The position numbers and the translations under genes were made by a program. Source: Microbacteriaceae bacterium VKM Ac-2854 (GTDB taxonomy: Bacteria; Actinomycetota; Actinomycetes; Actinomycetales; Microbacteriaceae). Taken from it: DNA of 64,000 nucleotides. The notes under the pieces are model-generated. The model saw nothing but the letters and a program-made list of their open reading frames with translations, ran no database searches and was not told where the DNA came from. The first letter of the stretch is position 1, and each line of letters opens with the position of its first letter. This document shows, one piece after another, positions 16,642-28,240 of this stretch. The stretch spans positions 124,001-188,000 of the forward strand of contig JABMLH010000006.1 in assembly GCA_013205085.1 (NCBI GenBank), written 5' to 3'.

Positions 16642-17694
16642 TCAGGGATCCGAGCGCGCCGGTCCGGTCGATGAACGCTGCGTGAGCACGGGAGCCGTGA
16701 GCACCGAACGAGGCAGCGCCGATGGATCCGCGATCCGCTCGATCATCGACTCCACGGTCTCCGCGACGGTGCTGTCGACGTCCTGCCGGATCGAGGTGAG
16801 CGCGTTGTAGGACAGGGCGGCGACGTAGCTGTCGTCGAATCCGATCACGGAGATGTCCTCGGGCACCCGGACGCCGGCCTTCCAGAAGACGGCGAGGACG
16901 CCGAGTGCGCTGGTGTCGCTGCAGCAGACGATCGCGGTCGGCAGGCGCTCGCGCGACAGGAGTTCGCGCGCCGCGCGGGCGCCGTCCTCCTCGCCCCACC
17001 CCGTTCCGCCGACGACGTCGATGCGTTCGGCGAGTCCGGTCGAAGCCATCGCCTCCCGGTAGCCGCGGTCACGGTCACGAGCGACGGCACCGTCGGCGCC
17101 ACCGAGGTACGCGATATCACGATGGCCGAACGCGACCAGATGGTCGACGGCGAGCCTCATCGCGACGGCGTCGTCGATGTGCACGTTGTCGAAACGGTCA
17201 TCCTGCGCACGCTCGCCGAGGACCACCACGGGAATCATCCCCACCACCCGGTCGACGACGTGCATCTCCGAGGCCGTGATGAAACCGACGAGGGCCTCGA
17301 TCCGTTGCTCCAGCATCTCGCCGATCAGCCGTTCGGTGCCGTGTTCGTCCGTCACCGGCGCGAGCACGACCCGGAAGCCGCGCTCGGGAGCGCGCACGGA
17401 GAGCCGTTCGACCACTCGGGATTCGAACGGATTGCGCAGATTGAACAGGGCGCCGACGAGATGCGTTCGAGTCTGCGCGAGCAAGCGCGCGGAGGCGTTG
17501 GCGTGGTAGCCGAGCTCGTCGGCCGCGGCCAGCACGCGCTCGCGCGTCGCGGGGCTGGGACCAGGCGCCCCGCGCATCACGAGCGACACCAGTTGTCGGG
17601 AGACGCCGACGTGCGCCGCGAGATCGCGCATGGTCGGCAGTCGCCGCCCGGAAGGGCGTCCCACATCGTTCGGCTGCGTCGTCACGCCGGTCAT
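16642..17694 (-). CDS. LacI family transcriptional regulator
   Basis: A 350-aa regulator with an N-terminal HTH (TMRDLAAHVGVSRQLVSLVMRG, near residues 21-42) and a periplasmic-binding-protein-like effector domain ending VLTQRSSTGPA. The hinge region (YHANASARLLAQTRTHLVGAL) is normal. Start at ATG 17694, with weak ribosome binding site. It is divergent from the TIM-barrel/Gfo/ABC operon that begins at 17855 and probably represses it until a sugar effector is present. Confidence 0.9.
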   Translation of the reverse strand: MTGVTTQPNDVGRPSGRRLPTMRDLAAHVGVSRQLVSLVMRGAPGPSPATRERVLAAADELGYHANASARLLAQTRTHLVGALFNLRNPFESRVVERLSVRAPERGFRVVLAPVTDEHGTERLIGEMLEQRIEALVGFITASEMHVVDRVVGMIPVVVLGERAQDDRFDNVHIDDAVAMRLAVDHLVAFGHRDIAYLGGADGAVARDRDRGYREAMASTGLAERIDVVGGTGWGEEDGARAARELLSRERLPTAIVCCSDTSALGVLAVFWKAGVRVPEDISVIGFDDSYVAALSYNALTSIRQDVDSTVAETVESMIERIADPSALPRSVLTAPVLTQRSSTGPARSDP

Positions 17695-17756
17695 TCTCGC
17701 ACGCAGAGCGAAGCCGACCGGCGGGATCGTTCCGCCTGATTTACGTCTTCAGCCGA

Positions 17757-17766
17757 CGCAATTGCG
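17757..17766. promoter_or_regulatory. Perfect 10-bp palindrome, candidate LacI operator
   Basis: CGCAATTGCG lies in the 160-bp divergent promoter region between the LacI gene and the TIM-barrel gene. It is perfectly symmetric but short, and its centre is AT rather than the CG typical of LacI sites. Confidence 0.3.
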
Positions 17767-17854
17767 ACGTTGAACCCGAGTTGTGCCGGTTCCTAGATTC
17801 GACCCTGTCCAGCGCAGCACCGCGTCGGCACTGATCGAGAGCGGAGGGCCGCGG

Positions 17855-18592
17855 ATGCGAACATCCATCCAGCTCTGGAGTCTGCGTGAGCCGATCCGGA
17901 CTCACGGATTCCCCGCCACGATCGAGAGGCTGGACGCGCTCGGCTTCACGGCGATCGAGCCCTTCGGTCTCGCGGGGACGATCGAGGAGATCGTCGCAAC
18001 CACCTCCCGCCTTGGAATGGCCGCACCCACCGCGCACCAGGAGTTGACCGCGGAGGAGCTCGACGCGGCTTTCGCCGCCGCGCATCGCCTGGGTGTCGGC
18101 ACGCTGGTGCAGCCGATGTTCCCCGCGGGGTTCTTCGCACCGGACGCTCTGGCGAGCACCGCCGACATCCTCAATCACGCCGCAGCCCGAGCCGCCGCCG
18201 AAGGGCTGAAGGTCGCCGTGCACAATCACGATGACGAGATCCGTGAGTCGATCGACGGCCGCCCCGCGCTGCTCGCGCTGGTCGACCTGCTCGATCCCGC
18301 CGTCGGTGTCGAGTTCGACATCTACTGGAGCACCGTCGCCGGCGTCGACCCCGTCACCCTGCTCGAAGCGCTCGGCGACCGGGTCACCGCCCTGCACATC
18401 AAGGACGGCCCCCTCGACTCCCCCAACACCGCCCAGACGGCGCTCGGCCGAGGCGATCTCGCGCTGGAGGCCATTCTGGCCGCGGCCCCGGCGAGCGCCG
18501 TCGCCGTGCTCTCGCTCGACATGTATCAGGGCGAGCCGTTCGAGGCCGTCGCTGCCAGCCGCACCTGGCTCACCGAAAGAGGACACGCATGA
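17855..18592 (+). CDS. Sugar phosphate isomerase/epimerase-like TIM-barrel protein
   Basis: A 245-aa protein of the xylose-isomerase-like (AP endonuclease family 2) TIM-barrel superfamily. Metal-ligand strands are visible: VAVHNHDDE, VGVEFDIYWST and VTALHIKDGP, followed by a late SLDMYQGE acidic residue. The ATG at 17855 follows GGAGG; an upstream start at 17783 lacks a ribosome binding site. It overlaps the dehydrogenase by 4 bp. In such clusters these proteins epimerise, isomerise or eliminate 3-keto sugars. A paralogue lies at 23392-24210. Confidence 0.87.
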   Translation: MRTSIQLWSLREPIRTHGFPATIERLDALGFTAIEPFGLAGTIEEIVATTSRLGMAAPTAHQELTAEELDAAFAAAHRLGVGTLVQPMFPAGFFAPDALASTADILNHAAARAAAEGLKVAVHNHDDEIRESIDGRPALLALVDLLDPAVGVEFDIYWSTVAGVDPVTLLEALGDRVTALHIKDGPLDSPNTAQTALGRGDLALEAILAAAPASAVAVLSLDMYQGEPFEAVAASRTWLTERGHA

Positions 18593-19695
18593 ATCCCGTT
18601 CGTCTCGGCGTCATCGGCGCCGGCAACGTCAACCGGCTCTATCTGGACACCATCGTCGGCTGCGACGACCTGGAGACGGTCGTCATCGGCGACCGCCACA
18701 CCGAGCGGGCCGAGGCCGCCGCGGCCCAGTACGGCGTCCCTCGTCACGGCTCGGTCGAGGATGTGCTGCGCGCGGCGGACGTCGACGTGTTGGTGAACTT
18801 CACGTCACCGGCTTCGCACCTCGCGGTCACCCGTGCCGCCTTGGAGCACGGCAAGCACGTCTTCAGCGAGAAGCCGCTCGGGACTGACCTCGAGGAGGCT
18901 CGCGCGATCCTGGAGCTGGCTCGCGAGCGCTCGCTCGTCGTCGCGTGCGCCCCCGATACCTTCCTCTGGAACGGATTCCAGGACGCCCTCCGGCTGATCC
19001 GCGACGGCGGCGTCGGCGATATCGTCTTCGCGCGCTGCGAGGCCGTTCTCGCGGGCCCGGAAGCCTGGCATCCGCGTCCGCAGTTCCTCTACGCCCAGGG
19101 CGCCGGTCCACTCTTCGACATCGGACCGTATTACCTCACGGCTCTGACCGTCGCGCTCGGGCCCGTCGTCCGCGTCCGCGCCGTCGGGACCTCGAAGTCG
19201 CCCACACGGACGATCGGCAGCGGACCGGACGCCGGCACGATCTTCCCCGTCGAGGTTCCCACCCTGACCACCGCGATTCTGGAGTTCGCCTCCGGAGTAT
19301 CCGCGACGGTGCTGCTCACCTTCGACTCCGCGAGTCACCGCGGCGGGTCGCTGGAGATCCTCGGCACGGAAGCGACGCTGCGCACGTCGGACCCGAACGT
19401 CCATGACGGTGCGACGAGCATCCTGACGGCCGGGGCCGACTCGTGGCGCGAGGTGCCGTTGGGCTCCAGCGGCGGTATCCGCACGGCCGGACTCGTGAGC
19501 CTTGCACGCTACCTGCGCGGCACGGAACCGCTGCGCTCCGGGGCGGACCTCGCCTTCCACGTCCTCGAGGTGATGCTCGCGATCGAGCGGGCCTCGTCCG
19601 GTGCCGACGTCGTCTCGATCCGAAGCACGTACATCACCCCGGAACTTCTGCCGGTCGATTGGAACCTGGCCGCCCCGGTACCGACCATCGCCTGA
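18589..19695 (+). CDS. Gfo/Idh/MocA-family oxidoreductase
   Basis: A 368-aa NAD(P)-dependent dehydrogenase. The Rossmann motif GVIGAGNVNRLYL is at the N-terminus, FSEKPLGTDLEEA holds the catalytic Lys, and GPLFDIGPYYLTAL is the C-terminal-domain signature. It overlaps the TIM-barrel gene by 4 bp and precedes the ABC binding protein by about 50 bp, which places it in a sugar-uptake operon. It probably oxidises the imported sugar or glycoside at a ring hydroxyl. It is distinct in sequence from the 4112-5107 dehydrogenase. Confidence 0.9.
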   Translation: MNPVRLGVIGAGNVNRLYLDTIVGCDDLETVVIGDRHTERAEAAAAQYGVPRHGSVEDVLRAADVDVLVNFTSPASHLAVTRAALEHGKHVFSEKPLGTDLEEARAILELARERSLVVACAPDTFLWNGFQDALRLIRDGGVGDIVFARCEAVLAGPEAWHPRPQFLYAQGAGPLFDIGPYYLTALTVALGPVVRVRAVGTSKSPTRTIGSGPDAGTIFPVEVPTLTTAILEFASGVSATVLLTFDSASHRGGSLEILGTEATLRTSDPNVHDGATSILTAGADSWREVPLGSSGGIRTAGLVSLARYLRGTEPLRSGADLAFHVLEVMLAIERASSGADVVSIRSTYITPELLPVDWNLAAPVPTIA

Positions 19696-19744
19696 TTCCC
19701 ACCCCCTCCCCCACACACAGCACGACCTCAAAGGAGAGAACACC

Positions 19745-21079
19745 ATGAACAGACCACGTAGAGTCCTCGCTCTCGCTGCAGCGGCCGCCGTCGCCGCCGC
19801 GAGCCTCACCGCCTGCTCGGCCTCGTCGGAGGGCAGCGGCGACGAGCCCGTCACGATCACGTGGTGGGCGACGAACCTCGCCAACAGCCTGCAGCGCGAC
19901 AACGAGTTGCTGAAGCCGATGATCGACCGCTTCACCGAGGAGACCGGTATCCAGGTCGACTACGAGGTCAACACCTGGGGCGACTACTACAACAAGGTGC
20001 TCGGCGCCGTCTCCAGCGGCGAAGGCCCGGACGTCATGAGCGTCGGCACCACCTGGACCCAGACGCTGGCCGACACCGGCGCATTCCTGCAGTTCGACGA
20101 CGCGCGGATGGACGAGATCGGCGGTGCGGACAAGTTCGTGCCCACCTCCCTCGGCGCGGCGGGCGGCGACTCCGACGGCGGACCGTCCTTCCTCCCGATG
20201 GCCAACGGCGTGACCAGCCTCTGGTACAACCCGACCATCTTCGCCGCGGCCGGGATCACCGAACCGCCGAAGACCATCGACGAGTTCATCACGGTCGCTC
20301 AGCAGCTCACCCAGGACACGGACGGCGACGGCACCATCGATCAGTACGGCTTCGCCTACCCGGCCGGATCCGCCTCCGAGCTCTCGCACGCGATCTTCGC
20401 CTACGGCGAGCAGTACGACGGCCAGTGGTTCGATGAGGACGGCAAGCCCACCCTCGACGCCGACGGCATCGTGGACGCCGCGACCATGCTGACCGCCCTG
20501 CTGACCGACGCCAAGATCATGTCTCCCGCGGATGTCGAGATCACGAACGCGACCGAGACGTTCCAGCAGTTCGCCGACGGCAAGACCGGCATGATCTTCG
20601 CCTCCGGGCCCATCCCGACATGGAAGGAAGCCGGCTTCACCGACTACGCCGCCGCGGACATGCCCCTCATCGACCCGGTCATCGGCGAGCCCGTAATGAC
20701 CCACATCGCCGGAGTCAACGTCGGCGTCTTCGCCGAGACGGAGCACGAGGAGGCCGCCCTGCAGTTCGTGAAGTACCTCACCGACGTCGAGGCCCAGGTC
20801 GACTTCTACAACGACTTCGACCAGATGCCGACCAACCAGGAGGCGTACGACTCCGACCAGTTGGTCAAGGCGGACACCTTCGATCTGTACGCGAACATCC
20901 TCGCCAACAACGCGAAGACCGTCCCGCTGAACTCGAACACGGGCCAGGCCGAGACGCTGATGGGCGACGCGATGAAGCAGCTCTTCGCTCAGGCGGCGCT
21001 CGACGGAACCGTATCGACGGCGGACGCCAAGGCCGTCTTCGAGCAGGCCAACTCGCAGCTGGAAGCCGCCGCCGGCTGA
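19745..21079 (+). CDS. ABC sugar transporter substrate-binding lipoprotein
   Basis: A 444-aa family-1 solute-binding protein. The signal peptide ends in lipobox LTAC (SLTACSAS), followed by a TITWWATN start typical of sugar binders. GGAGAGAAC precedes ATG 19745. A calcium-loop-like acidic stretch DTDGDGTIDQYGF near the middle resembles dockerin/EF-like loops found in some MalE relatives. It is followed by a strong hairpin before the permeases, which would favour a higher level of this subunit. Confidence 0.93.
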   Translation: MNRPRRVLALAAAAAVAAASLTACSASSEGSGDEPVTITWWATNLANSLQRDNELLKPMIDRFTEETGIQVDYEVNTWGDYYNKVLGAVSSGEGPDVMSVGTTWTQTLADTGAFLQFDDARMDEIGGADKFVPTSLGAAGGDSDGGPSFLPMANGVTSLWYNPTIFAAAGITEPPKTIDEFITVAQQLTQDTDGDGTIDQYGFAYPAGSASELSHAIFAYGEQYDGQWFDEDGKPTLDADGIVDAATMLTALLTDAKIMSPADVEITNATETFQQFADGKTGMIFASGPIPTWKEAGFTDYAAADMPLIDPVIGEPVMTHIAGVNVGVFAETEHEEAALQFVKYLTDVEAQVDFYNDFDQMPTNQEAYDSDQLVKADTFDLYANILANNAKTVPLNSNTGQAETLMGDAMKQLFAQAALDGTVSTADAKAVFEQANSQLEAAAG

Positions 21080-21089
21080 TCCGGCTCCC

Positions 21090-21113
21090 GGGCGGGGCCC
21101 AGCGGCCCCGCCC
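21090..21113 (+). terminator. Intercistronic hairpin after binding-protein gene
   Basis: A 10-bp perfect GC stem (GGGCGGGGCC and GGCCCCGCCC) with a 4-nt loop, 10 bp after the stop. It probably attenuates or stabilises, giving more binding protein than permease. Confidence 0.6.
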
Positions 21114-21155
21114 CACCCATCGTTTCCGCATCCTCCTGAGTAGATGGAGAGCCTC

Positions 21156-22139
21156 GTGACCACCCTCATCGACGACGCGCGGCCGGTCGGCCCGGTCTCG
21201 CCGCCGACGCCCCCGCCGCAGCCGGTTCGGAAGCGCAAGCTGAACCTGCTGCCCTACGTGCTGGTCCTGCCGGCCTTCATCGCCGAGCTGGCGATCCACA
21301 TCATCCCGATGCTCCTGGGCATCTGGATCGCCTTCCTCAACCTCAATCAGCTCTCGATCCGCAACTGGATCAGCGCCGACTTCGTCGGATTCACCAACTT
21401 CATCAACGGCCTCAACCCCGCCGGCGCGATCGGGTCGGAGTTCTTCGGCACCCTCGCGCGAACGGTGGTCTACACCGCGATCGTGCTCGCCGGGTCGTGG
21501 GTGCTCGGCACCTCCGCCGCGTACTTCCTGAACACGAAGTTCAAGGGCCGGGCGGTGCTGCGCACCCTGTACCTGGTGCCCTACGCCCTTCCGGTCTTCG
21601 TCAGCACGATCTCATTCGCCTTCATGTTCAACCAGCGCGACGGCCTGGTGAACAAGATCCTGGTGGACGACCTCGGTCTCTTCTCGGAACGTCCCTTCTG
21701 GCTGATCGGATCCAACGCCTTCATCGTCCTGATCCTGGCCTCGATCTGGACCACCTGGCCCTTCGCCTTCCTGCTCCAGCTCGCCGCCCTGCAGACCGTG
21801 CCGGAAGAGGTCTACGAGGCCGCCGCTCTCGACGGCGCGAACCGTTGGCGCCAGTTCATCGGCATCACTCTGCCGATGATCCGACCTTCCAATGTCGTGC
21901 TGCTGCTGCTGATGTTCCTCTCCACGTTCAATCAGTTCACGGTGCCGTACGTGCTCTTCGGCGCCTCCGCTCCGCCGGACGCCCAGCTGATCTCGCCCCT
22001 CATCTACCAGTTCTCGTTCGGCACCTGGAACTTCGGCCTCGGCGGTGCCGTCAGCGTGATGCTGCTGGTCCTGCTCTTCATCGTCTCGGCGATCTACATC
22101 CGGCTCGTGATGCCCAAGGAGAAGAACCCCCGTGCGTGA
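21156..22139 (+). CDS. ABC sugar transporter permease (MalF-type)
   Basis: A 327-aa permease with a Pro-rich N-terminal tail, six predicted membrane segments and EAA motif VYEAAALDGANRWRQF. I chose GTG 21156 because GGAGAG lies four bases upstream; the in-frame ATG at 21144 overlaps that site and has no ribosome binding site of its own. It overlaps the second permease gene by 8 bp. Confidence 0.92.
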   Translation: MTTLIDDARPVGPVSPPTPPPQPVRKRKLNLLPYVLVLPAFIAELAIHIIPMLLGIWIAFLNLNQLSIRNWISADFVGFTNFINGLNPAGAIGSEFFGTLARTVVYTAIVLAGSWVLGTSAAYFLNTKFKGRAVLRTLYLVPYALPVFVSTISFAFMFNQRDGLVNKILVDDLGLFSERPFWLIGSNAFIVLILASIWTTWPFAFLLQLAALQTVPEEVYEAAALDGANRWRQFIGITLPMIRPSNVVLLLLMFLSTFNQFTVPYVLFGASAPPDAQLISPLIYQFSFGTWNFGLGGAVSVMLLVLLFIVSAIYIRLVMPKEKNPRA

Positions 22140-22971
22140 CACCCTTTCGTTCAAGACCACACGCATCGTCGTGCTCGGGCTGATCACCCTCATGGTGGTG
22201 CTGCCGCTGTACGTGATCCTGGTCAGCTCGTTCAAACCCCTCGCGGATGTGTCCGGCCCGTTCACCTGGTGGCCAGAGCGCTTCACGATCGAGCCCTACA
22301 TCCAGATGTGGTCCACGATCCCGCTGGCGCAGTACCTGGCGAACAGTCTGATCGTCACCATCACCTCGACGGCACTGGCCATGGCGATCGCGATCTTCGC
22401 CGCCTTCTCGATCGCTCGCCTGAAGTGGAAGGGGCAGCGTCAGTTCAGCCTGCTCGTCCTCTCCACCCAGATGTTCCCCGGCATCCTGTTCCTGCTGCCG
22501 CTCTACCTGATCTTCACCCAGATCCAGCGCGCCGTCGGCATCCAGCTCAACGGCAGCTACCTCGGCCTCATCATCACCTACATGACGTTCTCGGTCCCGT
22601 TCGCGACCTGGACGCTGATGGGTTTCTTCGCCTCCATCCCGGAGGAGCTGGAGGAGGCCGCGATGATCGACGGCACGACCCGCTTCGGTGGCTTCATCCG
22701 CGTGATCCTGCCCGTCGCCCGTCCCGGCATCATCGCCGTGGCCGTCTTCGCCTTCCTGAACGGCTGGGGTGAGGTGCTCTTCGCCTCCGTACTGACGTCC
22801 AAGACCACACGAACACTCGCGGTCGGGCTGCAGGCGTTCTCGTCGCAGACCGATGTGCGCTGGAACGAGATGATGGCCGCCTCGGTGATCATCTCGCTCC
22901 CCGTGCTGATCGCGTTCCTGCTGGTGCAGAAGCACCTCGTGCAAGGCCTCGCGGCGGGAGCGGTCAAGTGA
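22132..22971 (+). CDS. ABC sugar transporter permease (MalG-type)
   Basis: A 279-aa permease with a single N-terminal membrane span, a short outside loop with FTWWPERFT and EAA motif ELEEAAMIDGTTRFGGF. It ends in GLAAGAVK as usual. It starts with GTG 22132 after AAGGAG inside the upstream gene and overlaps the next gene by 4 bp. Confidence 0.92.
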   Translation: MRDTLSFKTTRIVVLGLITLMVVLPLYVILVSSFKPLADVSGPFTWWPERFTIEPYIQMWSTIPLAQYLANSLIVTITSTALAMAIAIFAAFSIARLKWKGQRQFSLLVLSTQMFPGILFLLPLYLIFTQIQRAVGIQLNGSYLGLIITYMTFSVPFATWTLMGFFASIPEELEEAAMIDGTTRFGGFIRVILPVARPGIIAVAVFAFLNGWGEVLFASVLTSKTTRTLAVGLQAFSSQTDVRWNEMMAASVIISLPVLIAFLLVQKHLVQGLAAGAVK

Positions 22972-23336
22972 CGCGCGCCGGCACGAACGCTCAGACGGTC
23001 GAAGCGTTCTACGAGAGCGAGCGTCGACGCGACATCGACGCATGGGTGCGGTTCTGGCATCCCGATGGGCGGCAGACCTTCCCGTTCGCGCCCGACGGAT
23101 CCGTCATCGGGATCGCAGCGCTGGAGGAGGTCACGCGGGAGAAGTTCCGCGTGCGGGCGCCGTACGGAATCCACACCACGATCGAATCCTTCGCGGACGA
23201 GAAGCGGGTTCTGGCGCGGCTGCTGCTGACCTTCAGCGACAAGCCGGACACCCATATCTGGTGCATCTTCCACTTCGATGACGACGGTCTCGTCACCGAG
23301 GTGGAGGAGATGCTGGACACGGCGTCCGCCGGCTGA
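22968..23336 (+). CDS. SnoaL/PhzA-PhzB-like (NTF2 fold) protein
   Basis: A 122-aa cone-shaped NTF2-fold protein: the first helix (VEAFYESERRRDIDAWVRFW) and closing strand VWCIFHFDDDG-like segment fit the SnoaL/PhzA-B group. Starts with GTG overlapping the permease stop (GTGA). Members bind or isomerise small hydrophobic or sugar-derived molecules; some are inactive binders. Location between the permeases and a TIM-barrel isomerase suggests action on an imported glycoside or its aglycone. Confidence 0.82.
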   Translation: MTRAGTNAQTVEAFYESERRRDIDAWVRFWHPDGRQTFPFAPDGSVIGIAALEEVTREKFRVRAPYGIHTTIESFADEKRVLARLLLTFSDKPDTHIWCIFHFDDDGLVTEVEEMLDTASAG

Positions 23337-23391
23337 ACCGACCGCATCGCAACGATCCGCACCGCACCGCACCGCACGAACAGGACGAGCC

Positions 23392-25306
<1,915 letters not shown>

Positions 25307-25337
25307 GCATCAGCCGACGCCCGGCGGAGCAGCTCGA

Positions 25338-27341
25338 TCAGCGTGCCTGCTCCGTCACCACCGCACAGCCTCCGGGCGCCACCTCGATGCAGGGGCCGAC
25401 CTCCTCGTCGCGCAGCAGCTCCCGGCCGGTCGCTTCGACGACAGCGATATCCGCGCTGTGGTTCAGCACGAAGAGGTACGACGCATCCGCCCCCACTCTC
25501 CGCACCACCTCCACGCCGGGCCGGGTCGGCACGGTCGGCTGCAGTGTCGCCTGATCGAGCGTGCCGAGCACGCCGTCCACGCCGGCCCGATCGAGCGTCG
25601 CGGCGACGTACCAGGCCGCACCGGCACCGACCGGGTTGCGCGTCACCGCAGGACGACCGGCGAGGAAGCCGTCCGTGAAGCGCGCGAGGACCTCGGCGGA
25701 TCCGGCGACGACGTCCTCCGTCCAGTCCGAGCCGCCCCATCCCGTGTCGAGGAGGAAGCGCTCGCCGATCTGCAGCGGCACGAACTCTTCGACGGCGATG
25801 CCCAGCATTGCGCGGAAGGCGCCGGGGTAGGGTCCCCGCCGTACTCGATTCGTCTCGTCGACGATGCCGGAGAGCGCGGTGATCACCACGCTCGCGCCGC
25901 CGACCGCCGCCGCCGCGAGCGCCGCGGCCGTCGCATCCGTCACGAGGTAGAGCGAGGGCACGACGATCACGCTGTAGCCGCTCAGAGCGGCGCCCGGCGG
26001 GACGATGTCGACGAGCACGCCACGGTCGAAGAGCGCTTGGTGCCAGAGCCGGGCCTGCTCGGCGTAGCGCAGCGCGTTGTGCGGCTTCAGCCCGTGTTCC
26101 CAGGCCCAGCCGGCTTCGTCGTCGTAGACGATCGCGACGCCGGCGGTCTCGACGCGGCTCCCGCGCACCGGCGCGAGCGCGCGCAGCACCCGTCCGAGCT
26201 CCAGCACCTCCCGCCACACCCGGCTCTCGGCCCCGGCGTGCGGCAGCATCGCAGAGTGGAACTGTTCCGCGCCGGCCGTGGAGGCGCGCCACTGGAAGAA
26301 CATCGCGCCGTCGGAGCCGCGCGCGATGTGCGCGAGGCTGTTGCGCAGCAGCTCGCCCGGCGGCTTCGCCCGGTTGCGCGGTTGCCACGCGGCGGCCCCG
26401 GTGGAGTGCTCCAGCAACAGCCACGGCGCGCGGTCGGCCGAGAGCCCGCGCATCCGATCGGCGGAGAAGGCGAGTTCCTGCTCGCGGCGCGGATCCGCCG
26501 CCGCTGTGTAGTGGTCGTTCGCGACGATGTCGACGTGCGGCGCCCATCGCGCGTAGTCGACGACGTCCGGGCCGAGGCCGACCATGACGTTGGTCGTGAT
26601 CGGCACGTTCGGCGAGGCCGCGTGCAGCACCGCCTTCTCCGCCAGATAGTGCTCCAGCAGAGCGTCGGAGCTGAACCGATCGAAGTCGAGGTGCAGACCC
26701 GGATTGTGACTCGCGGTCGATCCGCGCGGGGGTTCGATCTGCGCGAAATCCGTGTAGTGGTGGCCCCAGAACGCTGTGCCCCAGGCCGCATTCACTTTCG
26801 TCAGTGTTCCATAGCGTTCCCGCAGCCAGTCCCGGAACGCCGCGGCGGAGACCGAGCAGTAGCAGTGCCGGTTGCCGCCACCGAGTTCGTTGCTGACGTG
26901 CCACAGCCGAACCGCCGGGTGCGCACCGTACCGTTCGGCCAACGCGGCGGCGATGCGGAGGGCGTAGCGGCGGAACACCGGCGAGCTCGGGCACCAGCCG
27001 AGCCGCCCGCCGATCCGCTGCCGATTCAGATCGACGTCGAGGAGCTGGATCTCGGGGTGCGCGGCGTGCAGCCAGCTCGGCGGAGCCGCAGTCGGCGTCG
27101 CGAGGTCGATCGCGATGCCGTTCGTGTGCAGCAGCTCGATGATCTCGTCGAACCAGCTCCAGTCGAAGCGACCGTCGTCGATCTCGACCAGGCCCCAGGA
27201 GAACACGCCGAGGGTGACGATGGTGACCCCGGCCTCGCGCATGAGGCGCACGTCCTCCTGCCACACCTCCCGCGGCCACTGCTCGGGGTTGTAGTCGCCG
27301 CCGAAAGCGAGGCCGTCGAGGCCGTCGAGGCCCGGCTTCAT
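25338..27341 (-). CDS. GH42 beta-galactosidase
   Basis: A 667-aa glycoside hydrolase family 42 enzyme. It opens GGDYNPEQWP, characteristic of the family. The acid/base Glu is in WHVSNELGG (near residue 150) and the nucleophile Glu in WLLLEHSTGAAAW (near residue 310). The HCYCS cysteines fit the family metal site, although not all expected ligands can be placed. The trimerisation and C-terminal beta domains follow. No signal peptide: intracellular hydrolysis of an imported galactoside. ATG 27341 overlaps the permease stop by 4 bp. Confidence 0.93.
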   Translation of the reverse strand: MKPGLDGLDGLAFGGDYNPEQWPREVWQEDVRLMREAGVTIVTLGVFSWGLVEIDDGRFDWSWFDEIIELLHTNGIAIDLATPTAAPPSWLHAAHPEIQLLDVDLNRQRIGGRLGWCPSSPVFRRYALRIAAALAERYGAHPAVRLWHVSNELGGGNRHCYCSVSAAAFRDWLRERYGTLTKVNAAWGTAFWGHHYTDFAQIEPPRGSTASHNPGLHLDFDRFSSDALLEHYLAEKAVLHAASPNVPITTNVMVGLGPDVVDYARWAPHVDIVANDHYTAAADPRREQELAFSADRMRGLSADRAPWLLLEHSTGAAAWQPRNRAKPPGELLRNSLAHIARGSDGAMFFQWRASTAGAEQFHSAMLPHAGAESRVWREVLELGRVLRALAPVRGSRVETAGVAIVYDDEAGWAWEHGLKPHNALRYAEQARLWHQALFDRGVLVDIVPPGAALSGYSVIVVPSLYLVTDATAAALAAAAVGGASVVITALSGIVDETNRVRRGPYPGAFRAMLGIAVEEFVPLQIGERFLLDTGWGGSDWTEDVVAGSAEVLARFTDGFLAGRPAVTRNPVGAGAAWYVAATLDRAGVDGVLGTLDQATLQPTVPTRPGVEVVRRVGADASYLFVLNHSADIAVVEATGRELLRDEEVGPCIEVAPGGCAVVTEQAR

Positions 27342-28240
27342 CCCTTCAGTCCGCCCGCCAGGAGGTCGGCCCGCCAGTACCGCTGCAGCCAGAGGAAGAC
27401 CAGGATGAGCGGAATCACCGACACGGCGGCACCCACGATGACGAGCGGATACAGATCGGTGTCGCCCGATCCCTTGGACAGGAACGTGTACAGGCCGAGC
27501 GTCAGCGGGTACTTGCTCTGGTCCGAGAGCATGATGAACGGCAGCAGGAAGTTGTTCCAGATGCCGACGAACTGCAGCAGGAACACGGTGACCAGGCCCT
27601 GCACCATCATCGGCATCACGATCGAGGCGAAGATGCGCACCTCGCTGGCGCCGTCGATCCGCGCCGCCTCCAGGGTGTCGTCCGGGATGGCCGAGGTCGC
27701 GAAGACCCGGCAGAGGAAGATGCCGAAGGGGTTGATGATCACCGGCAGCAGCACCGACCAGTAGCTGCCGGCCAGCCCGAGCCAGGCGAGCATCAGGTAC
27801 TGCGGCACGGCCAGCACGATTCCCGGCACGAGCACGCCCGCGAGCAGGATCGAGAAGAGGGTGTCGCGCCCGCGGAACCGGAATTTCGCCAGGGCGTAGC
27901 CGGCCATCGCCGAGACCACGGTCGACAAGACCGCGCCGACGCCGGCATAGAGCAGGCTGTTCAGGGCCCACTGCCAGAACTGCCCGCCGCCGTAGGAGCC
28001 GAGTGCGGCCAGGTTGTCGAGCAGTCCGGTGCCGGGTGCGAAGGAGAAGGTGGTGAACAGTTCGCGCGGCGACTTGGAGGAGGCGATCACCACCCACGCC
28101 ACGGGCAGCAGACAGTAGAGCGCGCCCAGGAGCAGGACGACGGTGGCGATGCGCGAACCGGTGGTGCCGCGGCGTTTCGGCGCAGCGGCGCGTGCGGCGG
28201 CGGGCGCCGGAGTGTCGACGGGGGTCAGCGTCGCGGTCAT
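27338..28240 (-). CDS. ABC sugar transporter permease (MalG-type)
   Basis: A 300-aa permease with an Ala/Arg-rich cytoplasmic N-terminus, six membrane segments and EAA motif TLEAARIDGASEVRIFASI. The family-typical C-terminus ADLLAGGLKG is present. It overlaps the MalF-type gene upstream and GH42 downstream by 4 bp each, so the galactosidase is coupled to transport. Confidence 0.93.
   Translation of the reverse strand: MTATLTPVDTPAPAAARAAAPKRRGTTGSRIATVVLLLGALYCLLPVAWVVIASSKSPRELFTTFSFAPGTGLLDNLAALGSYGGGQFWQWALNSLLYAGVGAVLSTVVSAMAGYALAKFRFRGRDTLFSILLAGVLVPGIVLAVPQYLMLAWLGLAGSYWSVLLPVIINPFGIFLCRVFATSAIPDDTLEAARIDGASEVRIFASIVMPMMVQGLVTVFLLQFVGIWNNFLLPFIMLSDQSKYPLTLGLYTFLSKGSGDTDLYPLVIVGAAVSVIPLILVFLWLQRYWRADLLAGGLKG

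Noticed and set aside
25307-25337. Terminator between convergent aldo/keto reductase and GH42 genes
   Set aside because: 31 bp with no convincing stem.
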